NCBI RefSeq assembly: GCF_038502225.1
Contig: NC_091372.1
Location: 9,823,290-9,887,289, forward strand
Length of the DNA: 64,000 nt
Direction: 5' to 3'
DNA from: Cherax quadricarinatus
Taxonomy: Eukaryota > Arthropoda > Malacostraca > Decapoda > Parastacidae
The notes under the pieces are model-generated. The model saw only the letters and a program-made list of their open reading frames with translations. It was not told the origin of the DNA and ran no database searches. Positions 12,744-24,329 of the stretch are shown here, in pieces; positions within the stretch are counted from its first letter, which is position 1; each line of letters starts with the position of its first letter. The position numbers were made by a program, and so were the translations under genes.

Positions 12744-15700
12744 GTGGGTTCTTGATTTATACTACTACTAATAATAATATAACTATCTTTATTTCTGCCA
12801 GTACATGTACAAGGTATACAGACCATAGCTGACATCAATGACATACTACTATATAGAAAGTCATGAGTGGATGTGGGTGGGTGTGAGTTGGACCTTGTTA
12901 TGCTGAGCATTTCCTGCAAATTAGGTCAGTAGGCCTTTGTCCCGAGATGTGAGCATTTCCCGCAAATTAGGTCAGTTTTGTCCCGAGATGCGACCCACAC
13001 CAGTCCACTAACACCCAGGTACCCATTTTAGTGATAGGTGAACATAGACAACCGGTGTAGGGAAACACGCCCAATGCTTCAACCCTCGCCGGGAATTCAA
13101 CCCGGACGCTTGCCGTGTGAAGCGAGAGCTTTTGCCACCAGGCCACGGGCCACCGTGGGAAAAGGAATAGTGATCCCCCTTTGAAGGTTAATCATATTAG
13201 TGTTTATTTTCATTATGCTAGGTTCTCTTGTCGCTTTGGTGACTGTTTACTCTTAATGTTTACTGTGATTAAGGGTTATATTTAATATTTAGTTTTAAGA
13301 TGGTGGATCTGTATGCTAGAAGGGAAGTCTGGTCAAATGACAGACCTATCATCGATACAAGTCGTCCCTGCTCACCTAGCGGTAAATACGTAGCTGGGTG
13401 TTAGTCTCCTTACATCTGCTGCCTCTGCTCACCTAGCACCTAGTAAATAACTACCTGGGTGATGGTCAACTAAACTGGTAGGGGATCATACAGCTCCTGG
13501 GAAATGGGATGTGCCAGGCGCCCATATGCTGCAGCAGTTATTTGGTTGATGTGCACATCAGGAGATGTGCTCGGTATTATACTCACCCCAAGATCCTTTT
13601 TCTTGAGTGAGGTTTGCAGTCTTTGGCCACCTAGCCTGTATTCTGTCTGCGATCTCCTTTCACCTCCTCCAATCTTCATGACTTTGCATTTAGTGTTGTT
13701 AAACTCCAGGAGCCAGTTGTTGGACTAGGGTTGCAACCTGTCGAGATCCTTTGTAGTCTCACCTGATCCTCATCCACTTAAATTCTCCGTTTTAGCTTCA
13801 CATCGTCTACAAACACACACACCTCTGAATCCATCCCTTCTGTCATGTCATTCACATATACGAGAAACAGCACCAGCCTAGGACCGACACTTGTGATACT
13901 CCGCTCGTCACAGCCGCCCACTCTGACATCTCGTCTCGTACCATCACTTGTTGTTTCCTTCCTGTCAGGTATTCTCTGATATATTGCAGTGCCTTTCCTG
14001 TTAGTCCTGTCTGCTCCTCCAGCTTTTGCACTAATCTCTTGTGCGGAACTGTGTCGAAAGCCTTCTTGCAATCCAAGAAAATGCAGTCTACGCATCCCTC
14101 TCTGTCTCTCTCTCTCTCTCTCTCTCCCCTGTCTTCTGTCACCTTGTCGTAAAACTCCAGTAGGATTGTGATGTAGGATTTCTCCTCTCTGAAACTGTGC
14201 TAGTTATCGCACATAATCTCAATCCTTTATAGGTGTTCTGCCAGTCTTTTCCTGTTAAGCTTCTCCATGACTTTACATACTATGCATGTCGATGACACTG
14301 GTCTGTAGTTTAATGTCACCTGTCTGTCTCCTTTCTTAAAGATTGGATCTACATTTGCAGTCTTCCATACCTCAGGTAGTTACCCTGTATCGACAGATAT
14401 GTTGAAGATGACTTAAGAAATCGTAATGACACGATTGCAAATAAACCATACCCCCGGCCGGGATTGAACCCGCGGTCATAGAGTCTCAAAACTCCAGCCC
14501 GTCGCGCTAGCCACTAGACCAGCTAGCTGGTCTAGTGGCTAGCGCGACGGGCTGGAGTTTTGAGACTCTATGACCGCGGGTTCAATCCCGGCCGGGGGTA
14601 TGGTTTATGTTGAAGATTGCTGTTAGTGTCACACACAGTGCCTCTCTTCCCTCTCCCAGGACCCACGGAGAGATGTCTGGTCCCACCGCCTTTGAGGTAT
14701 CTAGCTCACTTAGCAGCCTCTTCAACTCCTCTGTTGTATATAGTGTGTCCAGCACTTGTTGCTGTACCCTTCCATCCCAGTTTGCTGGAGTCCTTTCTGT
14801 CTTCACTGAAAACACTTCCTTGCATCTCGTGTTGAGTTCTTCGCATACTACTTCGTCGTTTCTTGTGATCTCCCCTCCTTCCTCAGTTTGATTACGTGAT
14901 CCTTGTCTGTTGTTTTCCTGCTGATGTGGCTATACAACAGCTTTGGATCAGATTTGGCTTTCGATGCTATATTGTTCCCATATTACCGCTGGGACTCCGT
15001 CCTCGTCAACGCGTATTCATTTCTGGCACTTTGGCTAATCTCCTTATTTTCCTGGATCATTTTTCTTCTATACTTGTTCCATTCTCCAGCACACTTACTT
15101 TTGGACTTTCTTTAGGCGAATCATCGGTGAGCTCTAAACCCTTAGGATTATACAGCGCATGTGGAGGGGAATGGAAGGTTTTCAGGCTTAATTCAGGGAA
15201 CGGAGCACAGATCTAATTCCTTAGATCAAGAGCCCCTCACCAGCGTCAGGAACCTCCCTTGAGGGGTTTAGGTGATCCGAAGGCTCGTTCTGGTCTTCCT
15301 ATTGTTTCTGTTGCCCTTGGGTACGAGCCTCTCCTCGGTCTCCTTGTATTTTTGATTGTTTGTGTGTGCGTGTGTACTCTGAAAGCTGAATTTAATCACA
15401 CTACTTACAAAAGTGTCTTTGGCTGGTGGTGTACAGGTGATATGCAGCCTTAATGGTCCTCGCGTATTGTCTAACTTGATAAAAGTCTACTCAAAGCCAA
15501 ACGTTGACCCAATAAAATCTTATTCTCCATTTTTATTGCTCTCGTGTAGTTGACAGAGTTCTGCCCTATTAAACCAACCAGTTTAATCCCTCCAGGAAGA
15601 TTATGTGGAAGATACTGTGGAAGAACCCTCAGTCCAGTGTGTGGCAGTGATGGAGTCACCTATTACAACTATTGCATGTATGAGAACGCCAGATGTATCC

Positions 15701-16921
15701 ACCCTGGACTCACCATTCTGTACATGGGATATTGTCCAGGTGGTAAGATATCAACTTTCTGTATCAAGTTATATTGAGAGAATATTTTTTTTTTACTTTG
15801 TAACAGTTCTTAAGACGACGTAGGAGAAAATGAATGTGTGTGTTAAATGACTATAATTATGAATATTGTAAGTCGGAATCAGTTGAATGGATCAATTCAC
15901 AACAGTCTCGTTAAACTGATATTGAAGCGATTTTTATTCTCTCCTTATTCATTCTGTGGAAGATAGCATATGGCAAGACAAATTATACTTTTTTCTATCA
16001 TATTTTTTAGAATATTCACTTAAAAAGTGATCCCGAGACTCCTGTGACCACAGGTAATGGTATAACCCGTCAACTAGGTAGAGCGGCCATTGGCAAATAA
16101 AAAGCCTTTTAATGAAAAACTCATTTGGATTCAAATCCACAGTTGACTTCTGGTATATTTTCAACAAGACATCTCGACATATCACATAGATTATACTCTC
16201 TTAAAAGGTTCAAGCATTGTCTATACATTCCTTTAATATCCTTGGTTTACCTGGAGTTTACCTGGAGAGAGTTCCGGGGGTCAATGTCCCAGCGGCCCGG
16301 TCTGTGACCAGGCCTCATGGTGGATCAGGGCCTGATCAACCAGGCTGTCACTGCTGACTGCACGCAATCCAACGTACGAGCCGACTTCAGGTGCTTGTCC
16401 AGCGCCTGCTTGAAGACAGTCAGAGGTTTATTGGTAATCCCCCTTATATATGCTGGGAGGCAGTTGAACAGTCTTGGGCCCCTGACGCTTATTGAGTTGT
16501 CTCTTAACGTGCTAGTGACACCCCTGCTTTTCATTGGGGGATATTGCATCGTCTGCCAAGTCTTGCTTTCGTAGTGAGTGATTTTCGTTTGCAAGTTCGG
16601 TGAATGTTAAGGTTACAAGTCGTGGCTTGCCACCTCGATACTTGGGTCGCATCTACACTGGCTAACTCCCCGGTCAGGAACTACTGTTATTGACCGAGTG
16701 AGCAGCGTAAGGTAGCTGATAGTTACATTACTCACGACACTCCCAAATATAATCCTATTGGGCCCAGATTGTTTTAATTTTTAACATTACCCGTATTGAC
16801 GTTCGGTTTAAAGAAAAAGGCGAACAATACACAAATAAGTAATGATTATTTGCGTATTTTATGTGTCCTCGGGTAACTTATATTTTCCTCAGGTGCTGGA
16901 ATTATTGGTGAGGAGCCTTAG
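12659..16921 (+). CDS. Gene A: secreted single-domain Kazal inhibitor (3 coding exons)
   Basis: The coding sequence joins 12659-12743, 15596-15742 and 16893-16921, giving 86 residues and a TAG stop. Exon 1 encodes a signal peptide starting MMILRTSLLLVAVLVLQAEA. Exon 2 is one Kazal domain with six cysteines spaced 3-7-10-6-12 and the PVCGSDGVTY core. Exon 3 adds GAGIIGEEP. All internal junctions are phase 1 with consensus GT/AG sites (ag|gtgggt, ag|GTAAGA-type donors). The residue two after the second cysteine (inferred P1) is Arg, predicting trypsin-like targets. The likely product is a secreted inhibitor in haemolymph or digestive secretion. An AATAAA follows at 17271. Neighbour: paralogue gene B 18 kb downstream on the same strand. 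Function is inferred from family only; the exon structure is well supported by its match to gene B. Confidence 0.88.
12762..13158 (-). repeat. SINE-A, near full-length
   Basis: Reverse-orientation copy, about 400 bp. The tRNA-like head sits at 13080-13158 (complement ggcctggtggcaaaagctc, B box gggttgaattcc). The body carries gtgttagtggactggtg, and the tail is an (ATT/ATA)-rich stretch near 12765. It lies in gene A intron 1 and is absent from the equivalent point of gene B. It also shows the unbroken sequence into which Tigger is inserted at 44554. Confidence 0.8.
13480..15120 (-). mobile_element. LINE with reverse transcriptase, degenerate
   Basis: On the minus strand, in order: SELDTSKAVGPDISPWVL (near 14700), FLDCKKAFDTVPHKRLVQKL (near 14060), VMVRDEMSEWAAVTSGVSQ and a catalytic F-V-D-D near 13800. 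Several frameshifts and stops break the frame, and a palindromic SINE dimer is inserted at 14410. It lies in intron 1 of gene A in antisense. The family is the same as 24330-25475 and 60520-61605. Confidence 0.85.
14398..14617. mobile_element. Head-to-head tRNA-SINE dimer with 12-bp target duplication
   Basis: TATGTTGAAGAT occurs at 14398-14409 and again at 14606-14617. Between them is a palindrome centred on agctagct near 14528. Each arm is a tRNA-like head (tctagtggctagcgcgacgg, then B box gcgggttcaatcccgg). Only the left arm continues into the SINE tail (caatcgtgtcattacgattt, read on the minus strand). The clean duplication shows the dimer integrated as one unit into the LINE. Confidence 0.85.
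15131..15270 (+). repeat. Repeat family D (ggattatacagcgcatg / gatcaagagcccctcacc)
   Basis: Dispersed repeat with the landmarks aacccttaggattatacagcg and gatcaagagcccctcaccagc. Other pieces lie at 18863-18975, 19198-19240, 19745-19870, 37930-37965 and 40070-40095. Its second motif closely resembles the unit of the 30-bp minisatellite at 31259. Confidence 0.75.
15596..15742 (+). CDS. Gene A Kazal-domain exon
   Basis: This phase 1-1 exon of 147 bp has an acceptor at ccctccag and a donor G|GTAAGA. The domain reads C-GRY-C-GRTLSPV-C-GSDGVTYYNY-C-MYENAR-C, then twelve residues and the last C. P1 is inferred as Arg (C-G-R). It is closest in the window to the first Kazal exon of gene B (shared CGRYCG, TLSPVCGSDG, FENA/YENA and NPGLT-like stretch). 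Confidence 0.93.
16233..16600 (-). mobile_element. LINE C-terminal fragment (CR1/L2-like)
   Basis: The minus-strand translation includes RGVTSTLRDNSISVRGPRLF and NCLPAYIRGITNKPLTVFKQ, a typical LINE C-terminus. It is followed by the 3' segment ggtctgtgaccaggcctc, ggatcagggcctgatcaacc. Truncated pieces of the same 3' end occur at 50278 and 52768. It lies in intron 2 of gene A. Confidence 0.8.
16893..16921 (+). CDS. Gene A terminal coding exon
   Basis: The acceptor ttttcctcag ends at 16892. Phase 1 continues as G|GT GCT GGA ATT ATT GGT GAG GAG CCT TAG. The pyrimidine tract is good and the frame is consistent with the upstream donor. Confidence 0.75.
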
Positions 16922-17270
16922 TCTTGTGGGCTGGGTGGAGCTTCCAGTGGAGGGGGACTCGCAGACTCTTGATCAACTAGTCACGACAGCTACAAGATAG
17001 AAGCTTTACGGTACGGTCATCGTGACAGTATTATCTGTCAGTCGTCCTCATGACAGCCTTACATATACGACAGCACTGGCGACGACAACTGCTGAACAGG
17101 ACTTATGTAATCAACATGATCTTCCACGTCTCTGCTGAGTTATCAAATAACTCATATTACTATTGGCTTCAGACATTTTTCTGAATTCATATACTTTATC
17201 ACTGGTTACTCTTATATATTTAACTCTCATTTCATAATCTCTTCAGTTAATGTTAAATTTTTCTGTATTT

Positions 17271-17276
17271 AATAAA
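17271..17276 (+). terminator. Gene A polyadenylation signal
   Basis: AATAAA lies 350 bp after the stop of gene A. No closer canonical signal was noticed. Confidence 0.55.
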
Positions 17277-17604
17277 GATGTATAATTACGATTGTTTATA
17301 TCCCCCATCTGATTCACTTTATTTGTACTATTTTCCTTCGTAGAGGAAAGATAATGATTTGCTTTAGTTATCTTCGTCAGTCTCATAAGACAATTCAGTA
17401 TCGCAGACACAGTGTATGGGCGCCTACGTGAAGCAGGAGGATGTATCCCCATACCCTGGAGCACCTGGCTTGTGGTAAATGCTTTAATTTCATTTCATTT
17501 GGGTCTAGCTGTGTGCCAAAATTACCATGTACATTGATGCAAAGTGCGCAGTTCGGATGCTGTTCTGCAGTGAGATGTATATATATATACACACACACAC
17601 ACAT

Positions 17605-17820
17605 CAGCCGTCTCCCACCAAGGCAGGGTGGCCCGAAAAAGAAAAACTTTCATCATTCACTCCATCACTGTCTTGCCAGAAGGGTGCTTTACACTACAGT
17701 TATAAAACTGCAACATTAACACCCCTCCTTCAGAGTGCAGGCACTGTACTTCCAATCTCCAGGACTCAAGTCCGGCCTGCCGGTTTCCCTGAATCCCTTC
17801 ATAAATGTTACTTTGTTTGA
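17605..17820 (-). mobile_element. RTE-type LINE 3' end
   Basis: Complement of the 3' terminal 215 bp seen at 59990-60215, from the gggccaccctg-like tail to the agggaaaccggcaggcc motif. It is truncated and noncoding. Confidence 0.8.
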
Positions 17821-18099
17821 ACCTTGAGGTGGACAACCTCAACACTGCCATTATTAGCAGTTTGAGGTATTAAACACTTAAATTTCATGACCTGGTGTTT
17901 TATTGTCAGGTGAGACACTGGGCAGTCGTGTACAACACTATCTTCACTGCAAACACTTCCGCGTGCACAACAGTAACACTGGCTGTTATGATCACGTCTT
18001 GGACAAGTGTTGTGTCTTGTTTGTCAGGAGGAATCTGAGGCAATTAAGCAAGTTTACCCTCAAACACCGTAACATTACAACCTAGCCAAACCTACTCCT

Positions 18100-19900
18100 A
18101 ATATCCCTTAAATATAGGCGTCTAACTGGGAAAAAATCTTAGTCAACTTGCACTACTCTCCTCTACATCAACCTTCCATCGACCCGAGTTTACCTCCCCC
18201 CTCCCCATTTAAATTATTTTTACGAACGTGCACATTTACCCAAATAAAATTTCCCATGACTAGATATATTATCCATAGGGGTTATGCACAGTTTGGGGAA
18301 TGTTATTCAATCAGGTTTAATCCAAGGAAGGGGAGGGCACTTGCAACTTCTTGTATCACGATACCTTCACTAGTACAAAGATACCCCTTGAAAGGCATCC
18401 AAATTTAACATGGTGGTGGTTAAGATCATTAAAACAATATTGTATTCCCCTACACTTGCACGTCCCTCGTACTACACTAGGCTAGCAACCAACACTACGG
18501 GTTATATAACCAAATGGAGGCCTGCCGTATACCAGTTTCCTAACACACACTACTATGCTAGCCTGAATTCATAACCTACGTTACCTGCCACTTATGGCTG
18601 GCATCTTAGGCACAACCTGAGGACCACTACATTCAAGCCCCTACACTCTCTATCTCTTATTTTTCTGGGTTTCTAACCCAGTAGGGTTAATAATCCTGTT
18701 CTAAATCACCCCCCTAACTAGTCTCATCAGCATCAGATGTTAGTGAATCATTTCTGCCGACTAATACTTCACTTAAGATTATAAATAAATAAATATCACA
18801 GAGGCTTTCATTTTCATCATTAATGTACTACCGCCAGGATTATTATTATGATCACAGGGAAACGCTAAACCCGTAGGATTATACAGCGCATGTGGGGGGG
18901 ATGGAAGGTATTCAGGCTCAATTCAGGGAACCGGAGCACAGATCCAATTCCCTAGATCAAGAGCCCCTCACCAGCGAACACAGCCAGGCACAACACTCCT
19001 CAGTTACCACATCTGAAACAAAACATTCACATCATAACCATGAACATTACACACATTTATAGGTAAACATTACCATGACTGACTGATATAAACATTAATG
19101 TTTAACATAGTAAGTAAAGCTATCTTTTTCTTTAATATTTCTTTCACATAAACCTGATGACTAACAATTTGTTTACGTGGAAGTCTATATCCGGATCACA
19201 AGGCCCAAGTTCCTTGGATCAAGAGACCTTCACTAAGTTATTTTTCAATGGAAAAAATAGCCCAGAACTGGATACACCATTAAGGGTTATGTAACGTGAG
19301 AGTTATTGTTTGATCAGAGGAAGGGGAGTAGCTCCAGTTCCTCGCATCAAAACTCCTCCACTAAAGTCAATTGCCCCCCTCCACCCTCTAAGACATTAGA
19401 TCACAATGAATATTAAATTAAGACTATTAAAAATTAATAAATTGGTGACCAAACTGGTGATGGGACCAGGAGCTGCAGCTCAGCTCAGTTGTTGTACTGA
19501 CAAACACGTCACCACACAATACTTACGTTATTTAGGTGTATTAAAAGGATGAGGAAGCGGTAAAGCCGGCGGGGCGGCAAGAGAAGCAATACGTCTCTTC
19601 TGTACGACCACTGAAGTTCAACTGACCTTTATTGACCTTGAGGTTGGTCACTATCCTGAACTTCACTATAACACCATCACTGATAACCTGACTAACTCTG
19701 ACTACCACCAATGATGGCACTACTACACCCTCACTATCAGTACTAATCGTGGTGGAGCGCTCAACCCGTGGGGTCATGGACCACCTGGGAGTATAAGTTC
19801 ACTCCCAGGTGCCATTGATCACATTCCTTGGATCAAGAGACCCTCGCCACCACCTTCAAGGATCCTCTCTCAAATCCACCACTCTCACCACCAGAGGCGC
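18100..19900. other. Gene-free interval with family D pieces
   Basis: No supported gene is seen. Family D repeat pieces occur at 18863-18975, 19198-19240, 19320-19360 and 19745-19870. The rest is AT-rich sequence of unknown kind. Confidence 0.5.
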
Positions 19901-19914
19901 TCAACTTCACTAGT

Positions 19915-20125
19915 ACTGTACCACTAGTACTCTACATGAGGGGAGATTATTGTACCACTAGTACTCTACATGAGGGGAGATTATTGTACCACTAGTACTC
20001 TACATGAGGGGAGATTATTGTACCACTAGTACGCTACATGAGGGGAAATTATTGTACCACTAGTACTCTACATGAGGGGAGATTATTGTACCATTAGTAC
20101 TCTGTTTGAAGGGCAGATTATTGTA
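19915..20125. repeat. 34-bp minisatellite, about six copies
   Basis: The unit gtaccactagtactctaca plus tgaggggagattatt repeats six times, with the last copy diverged. No coding content is seen. Confidence 0.9.
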
Positions 20126-20307
20126 CCAAAGTTGTGTTCTCTCCCTCTAGTATTATGATTCCTTTAGTTCTCAGCCTTGACAAAATTGGCAGCAAGATAT
20201 TCTGGACACTGCGAGAATTTTTTTAAACATGATTTAACTTCAGTTTTACTGTCATCAACATTCAGCATATCCAATTGTTGCAATTCATCCTGGCCTACAT
20301 GCTCTCT

Positions 20308-20820
20308 TGGACCCAGGTCCAGGACCCAGTTCCAGGACCCAGTTCCAGGACCCAGGTCTAGGACCCAGGTCCAGGACCCAGGTCCAGGACCCAGTTCCAG
20401 GACCCAGGTCTAGGACCCAGTTCCAGGACCCAGTTCCAGGATCCAGGTCCAGGACCCAGTTCCAGGACCCAGGTCTAGGACCCAGTTCCAGGACCCAGTT
20501 CCAGGATCCAGGTCCAGGACCCAGTTCCAGGATCCAGTTCCAGGATCCAGGTCCAGGACCCAGTTCCAGGACCCAGTTCCAGGATCCAGGTTCAGGATCC
20601 AGGTCCAGGACCCAGTTCCAGGATCCAGGTCCAGGACCCAGTTCCAGGATCCAGTTCCAGGATCCAGGTCCAGGACCCAGTTCCAGGACCCAGTTCCAGG
20701 ATCCAGGTTCAGGATCCAGGTCCAGGACCCAGTTCCAGGACCCAGGTCCAGGACCCAGTTCCAGGACCCAGTTCCAGGACCCAGTTCCAGGACCCAGTTC
20801 CAGGATCCAGGTCCAGGATG
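20308..20820. repeat. 13-bp minisatellite, about 39 copies
   Basis: The unit ccaggacccagtt has variants aggt/agtt and gacc/gatc. The 198-codon open frame (DPGPGPSSRTQF pattern) arises because three 13-bp units make 39 bp without a stop. It has no start context or splice support. Confidence 0.93.
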
Positions 20821-20918
20821 AATCTTACCATTTTGTTCTGGCTGATTTGCAGTCTATCTTTCAGTTTTTTGTCAGGGCAGAGTACCATGAAGAGGAAGCG
20901 TAGCCCACATAACATTGT

Positions 20919-21225
20919 GGCCCGGTGGTCTGGTGGCTAAAGCTCCCGCTTCACACACGGAGGTCCCGGGTTCGACTCCCGACCGGGTGGAAACATTTCG
21001 ACGCGTTTCCTTACATCTGTTGTCCTGTTCACCTAGCACCAAATAGGTACCTGGGTGTTAGTCGACTGATGAGGGTGGCATCCTGGGGGACAAGATAGAG
21101 GACCACAATGGAAATAAGTTAGACAGTCCTCGATGACGCACTGACTTTCTTGGGTTATCCTGGGTGGCTAACCCTCTGGGGTTAAAAATTCGAACGAAAT
21201 CTTATCTTATCTTATCTTAAAAGCC
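20919..21225 (+). repeat. SINE-A, full-length, tRNA-derived
   Basis: The head ggcccggtggtctggtggct carries an A-box-like segment, and the B box is gggttcgactcc. The conserved body follows (gtttccttacatctgttgtc, ggtacctgggtgttagtcgac, aaggaccac-type core), and the 3' tail is (atctt)n. Internal pol III promoter elements are visible. The head lacks a full cloverleaf, so a real tRNA gene is unlikely. Confidence 0.85.
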
Positions 21226-21589
21226 AAAATAGGGTCTTGCGAGCCATGGCCTGATTTAGACCTCGGGGGCCCGGGGCACTTTAGGCTTGGGGGGTCCTCA
21301 ACATGAAAATTGAATATTTTTCGAAAACAGCAATTTTCGAAAAATAAATATGTTAGGTTTCGAAAAAGATGTCTGATTTTATTTTTCTCAATTTATTTAC
21401 TTGAAGAATATATGACTATAATTTTCAGTTTGTAATATATTCTATATACACTATATAATAATTATTTCTTTGGTGTCACACTTTCAGTATCCATCTATAT
21501 GGTGGCAATTGACCAAAAGGACACACGCTGTTCAGCCAGTTCAGCCATCACAACTTTGGGAGCCTAGTCCCTGGACCCATTACGTACCT

Positions 21590-21830
21590 CTATAATCTGT
21601 TAATACCTTTGTAACTTGTCATGATTGTGACTAGACCTACCTGGAGTTCATTACCTTTGTAAATTGTAAGTTCATTACCTTTGTAAATTGTGAATTCATT
21701 ACCTCTGTAACTTGCTCAGCTATCAAAACTTTGGAGTCCAGTCCCTGGACCAATTATGTACCTCTGTAACCTTTTGACTACCGCCCACAGGATGGGTATG
21801 GGGTGCATAATAAACATATTAAAGTAAGTA
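21590..21830 (-). repeat. Repeat family E, reverse copy
   Basis: The landmarks accgcccacaggatgggtatg, gtgcataataaacat and repeated ttacctttgtaaattgt are complements of the copies at 22351, 23962, 34862 and 55743. The class is unknown. Confidence 0.75.
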
Positions 21831-22205
21831 AGTAGGACACACGCTTTTTCTGACAGGAAACCACATGGGTGGGTATGAATCACATGATGGTGCTTCTCTG
21901 CCCATGTCTACAGAAGTACCTGTTGAATGTGTTTATGGCGATTTATCACTTTTACCTACTTGATTTGGTATGTTCTTTTTATATTCTGGTAGTGGTACTT
22001 GTTCTTTATTAATAGCTTCTATATTTTCCACTACAGAAGCAGAGTAAAATTCTGTAAGGCGTTTTGTCTTGCCAAGACCACAGCATTTCTTTCGCCTGAT
22101 TCTCTGGAAACCTTTCTTTTCAGAGCTCCTGAAAGCTTCCATGGTATACTAGGTCTTCGGAAAAAACAAATATTCAGATTTTTTTACGTTTAATGGCAAT
22201 GTAGT

Positions 22206-22207
22206 TA

Positions 22208-22270
<63 letters not shown>
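22206..22270. repeat. (GT)n microsatellite
   Basis: Pure GT run of about 65 bp. Confidence 0.95.
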
Positions 22271-22272
<2 letters not shown>

Positions 22273-22350
22273 TTTGTGGATGTGTATGAGCGTGTAAGAT
22301 TAAATTGCAAAATAATGATATATGGCAAACCTTTGTGAGTAACACAGATG

Positions 22351-22835
22351 TTTAAGTTTAATATGTTTATTATGCACCCCATACCCATCCAGTAGGCGGT
22401 AGTCAAAAGATTACAGAGGTACATAATGGGTCCAGGGACTGGGCCTCAAAGTTTTGATGGCTGAGCAAGTTACAGAGGTAATGAATTCGCAATTTACAAA
22501 GGTAATGAACTCACAATTTACAAAGGTAATGAACTCCAGGTAGGTCTAGTCACAATCATGACAAGTTACAAAGGTATTTACAGATTACAGAGGTACACAA
22601 TGGGTCCAGGGACCGGGCTTCAAAGTTTTGATGGCTGAACTAGGTACAAGGTAACGAACTCACAAGTTACAAAGGTAATGAACTCACAAGTTACAAAGGT
22701 AATGAATACTGTAAGAATGGTTACTTGCGTTTATACATGGCTACAATCATGAACAAATTTTAGAGTAATGAGCAATTCACACTTCCACACCCGGTCACAA
22801 CTGTAGTGAGTTATTGGTGCAAATATTGATTGTTG
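22351..22835 (+). repeat. Repeat family E
   Basis: The block starts atgtttattatgcacccc and carries tandem ttacaaaggtaatgaactcac units. It ends gttgagtctctctctcaca at a CA array. It is nearly identical to 34862-35350, including the CA-rich 3' flank. Confidence 0.8.
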
Positions 22836-22845
22836 AGTCTCTCTC

Positions 22846-23205
<360 letters not shown>

Positions 23206-23324
23206 TGTAAAAGGCAAACACCACTGCCCCACTGCCTAGCAATAAAAGCGGCCAGAAATAGCCCTTCTGAGATCGACATAGCCAATCACACAATAGTTGC
23301 CTCGGACACACATTCACACACGCA

Positions 23325-23485
23325 CAAGTAGTAGAGGCAGTGGAGGCAGGAACCAAACATAGTTTTAAGAAGAGGTATGACATAGCTCAGGAAGCAGAGA
23401 GGGAGAGGGCTTAGTAGTGATTAGTGAAGAGGCAGGCCCACGAGCTGAGTCTCGGCCCCTGCAACCACAATTAGGTGAGTACACA
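23325..23485 (+). mobile_element. LINE 3'-end fragment
   Basis: gtagtggaggcaggaacca through gaagaggtatgacatagctc to cccctgcaaccacaattagg is the plus-strand 3' end of the LINE at 60520-61605. It is followed by gtgagtacacacacac. Confidence 0.8.
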
Positions 23486-23784
23486 CACACATGTGTGCAC
23501 TCTGGTTACCTCTGACCGCATGGTCTGGTAATTTACCTCTAAACTGATGCTAACCAGAAATAGTTAAGTCAAGAGAAGTTATTGAAGTTATTCAAATTAT
23601 TGAAGTTATTCAAGTTATTTTCTGATCCCAGCTACACACTTTATTTGTTAATTCATTTTATTAACTCAACTAATTTATTTTATTATTCCATTTTGTTATG
23701 CAGGAAGTCCCTCGTCTGTTGGCCCCTCTGGCAGGGGGGCCCGGGGCAGTTGCCCCCTTTGCCCCCTTATAAATCCCACCCTGA

Positions 23785-23958
23785 TGCCCATGGCAGTTTT
23801 GGTGTTGACACAGAGACATACCCATGGTAGTAATGGTGTTGACAGAGACATACCCATGATAGTTATGGTGTTGACACAGGCATATCCATGGTAGTAATGG
23901 TGTTGACACAGAGACATACCCATGGTAGTTATGATGTTGACACAGACATATCCATGGT
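23785..23958. repeat. Diverged 34-bp minisatellite related to the 8.1-kb array
   Basis: About five units of the type catggtagtaatggtgttga plus cacagacataccc, with length and base variation. Confidence 0.88.
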
Positions 23959-23961
23959 AGT

Positions 23962-24260
23962 TAGTTTAATATATTTATTATGCACCCCATACCCATCCTG
24001 TGGGCGGTAGTCAAAAGATTACAAAGGTACATAATGGGTCCAGGGACTGGACCCCAAAGTTATGATAGCTGAACTAGTTACAAAGGTAATGAACTCCAGG
24101 TAGATCTGGTCACTAATCATGGCAAGTTACAGAGGTAATGAATCAGCTTCACTCCTATACATGGTTACAGTCATGAACAAATTACAAAGTAATGAACCAC
24201 TGATACGTCCACACCTGGTCACAATTGAAATGAGTTATAAATACAAATATTAAGTGGATC
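23962..24260 (+). repeat. Repeat family E
   Basis: Plus-strand copy beginning atatttattatgcacccc, with ttgatagctgaactagttac and the following units. It is shorter and more diverged than the 22.3-kb copy. Confidence 0.75.
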
Positions 24261-24329
24261 ATACACCCACACGAGCGCGCGCGCGCACACATACACACAC
24301 GAGGGCGCAAGCACAGAATATGTAGCAAC

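Noticed and set aside
13778..14142. Host gene with VTSGVSQ and D-D motif
   Set aside because: The motifs are those of a LINE reverse transcriptase, with stops and a SINE dimer inserted.
20177..20915. 198-codon DPGPGPSSRTQF frame
   Set aside because: Artefact of the 13-bp minisatellite; no initiation or splice support.
20919..20995. tRNA gene at 20919 (and similar heads at 14530, 53850, 61975 and 63280)
   Set aside because: A and B boxes are visible, but the heads lack a consistent acceptor stem and cloverleaf, and each belongs to a repeated SINE body.
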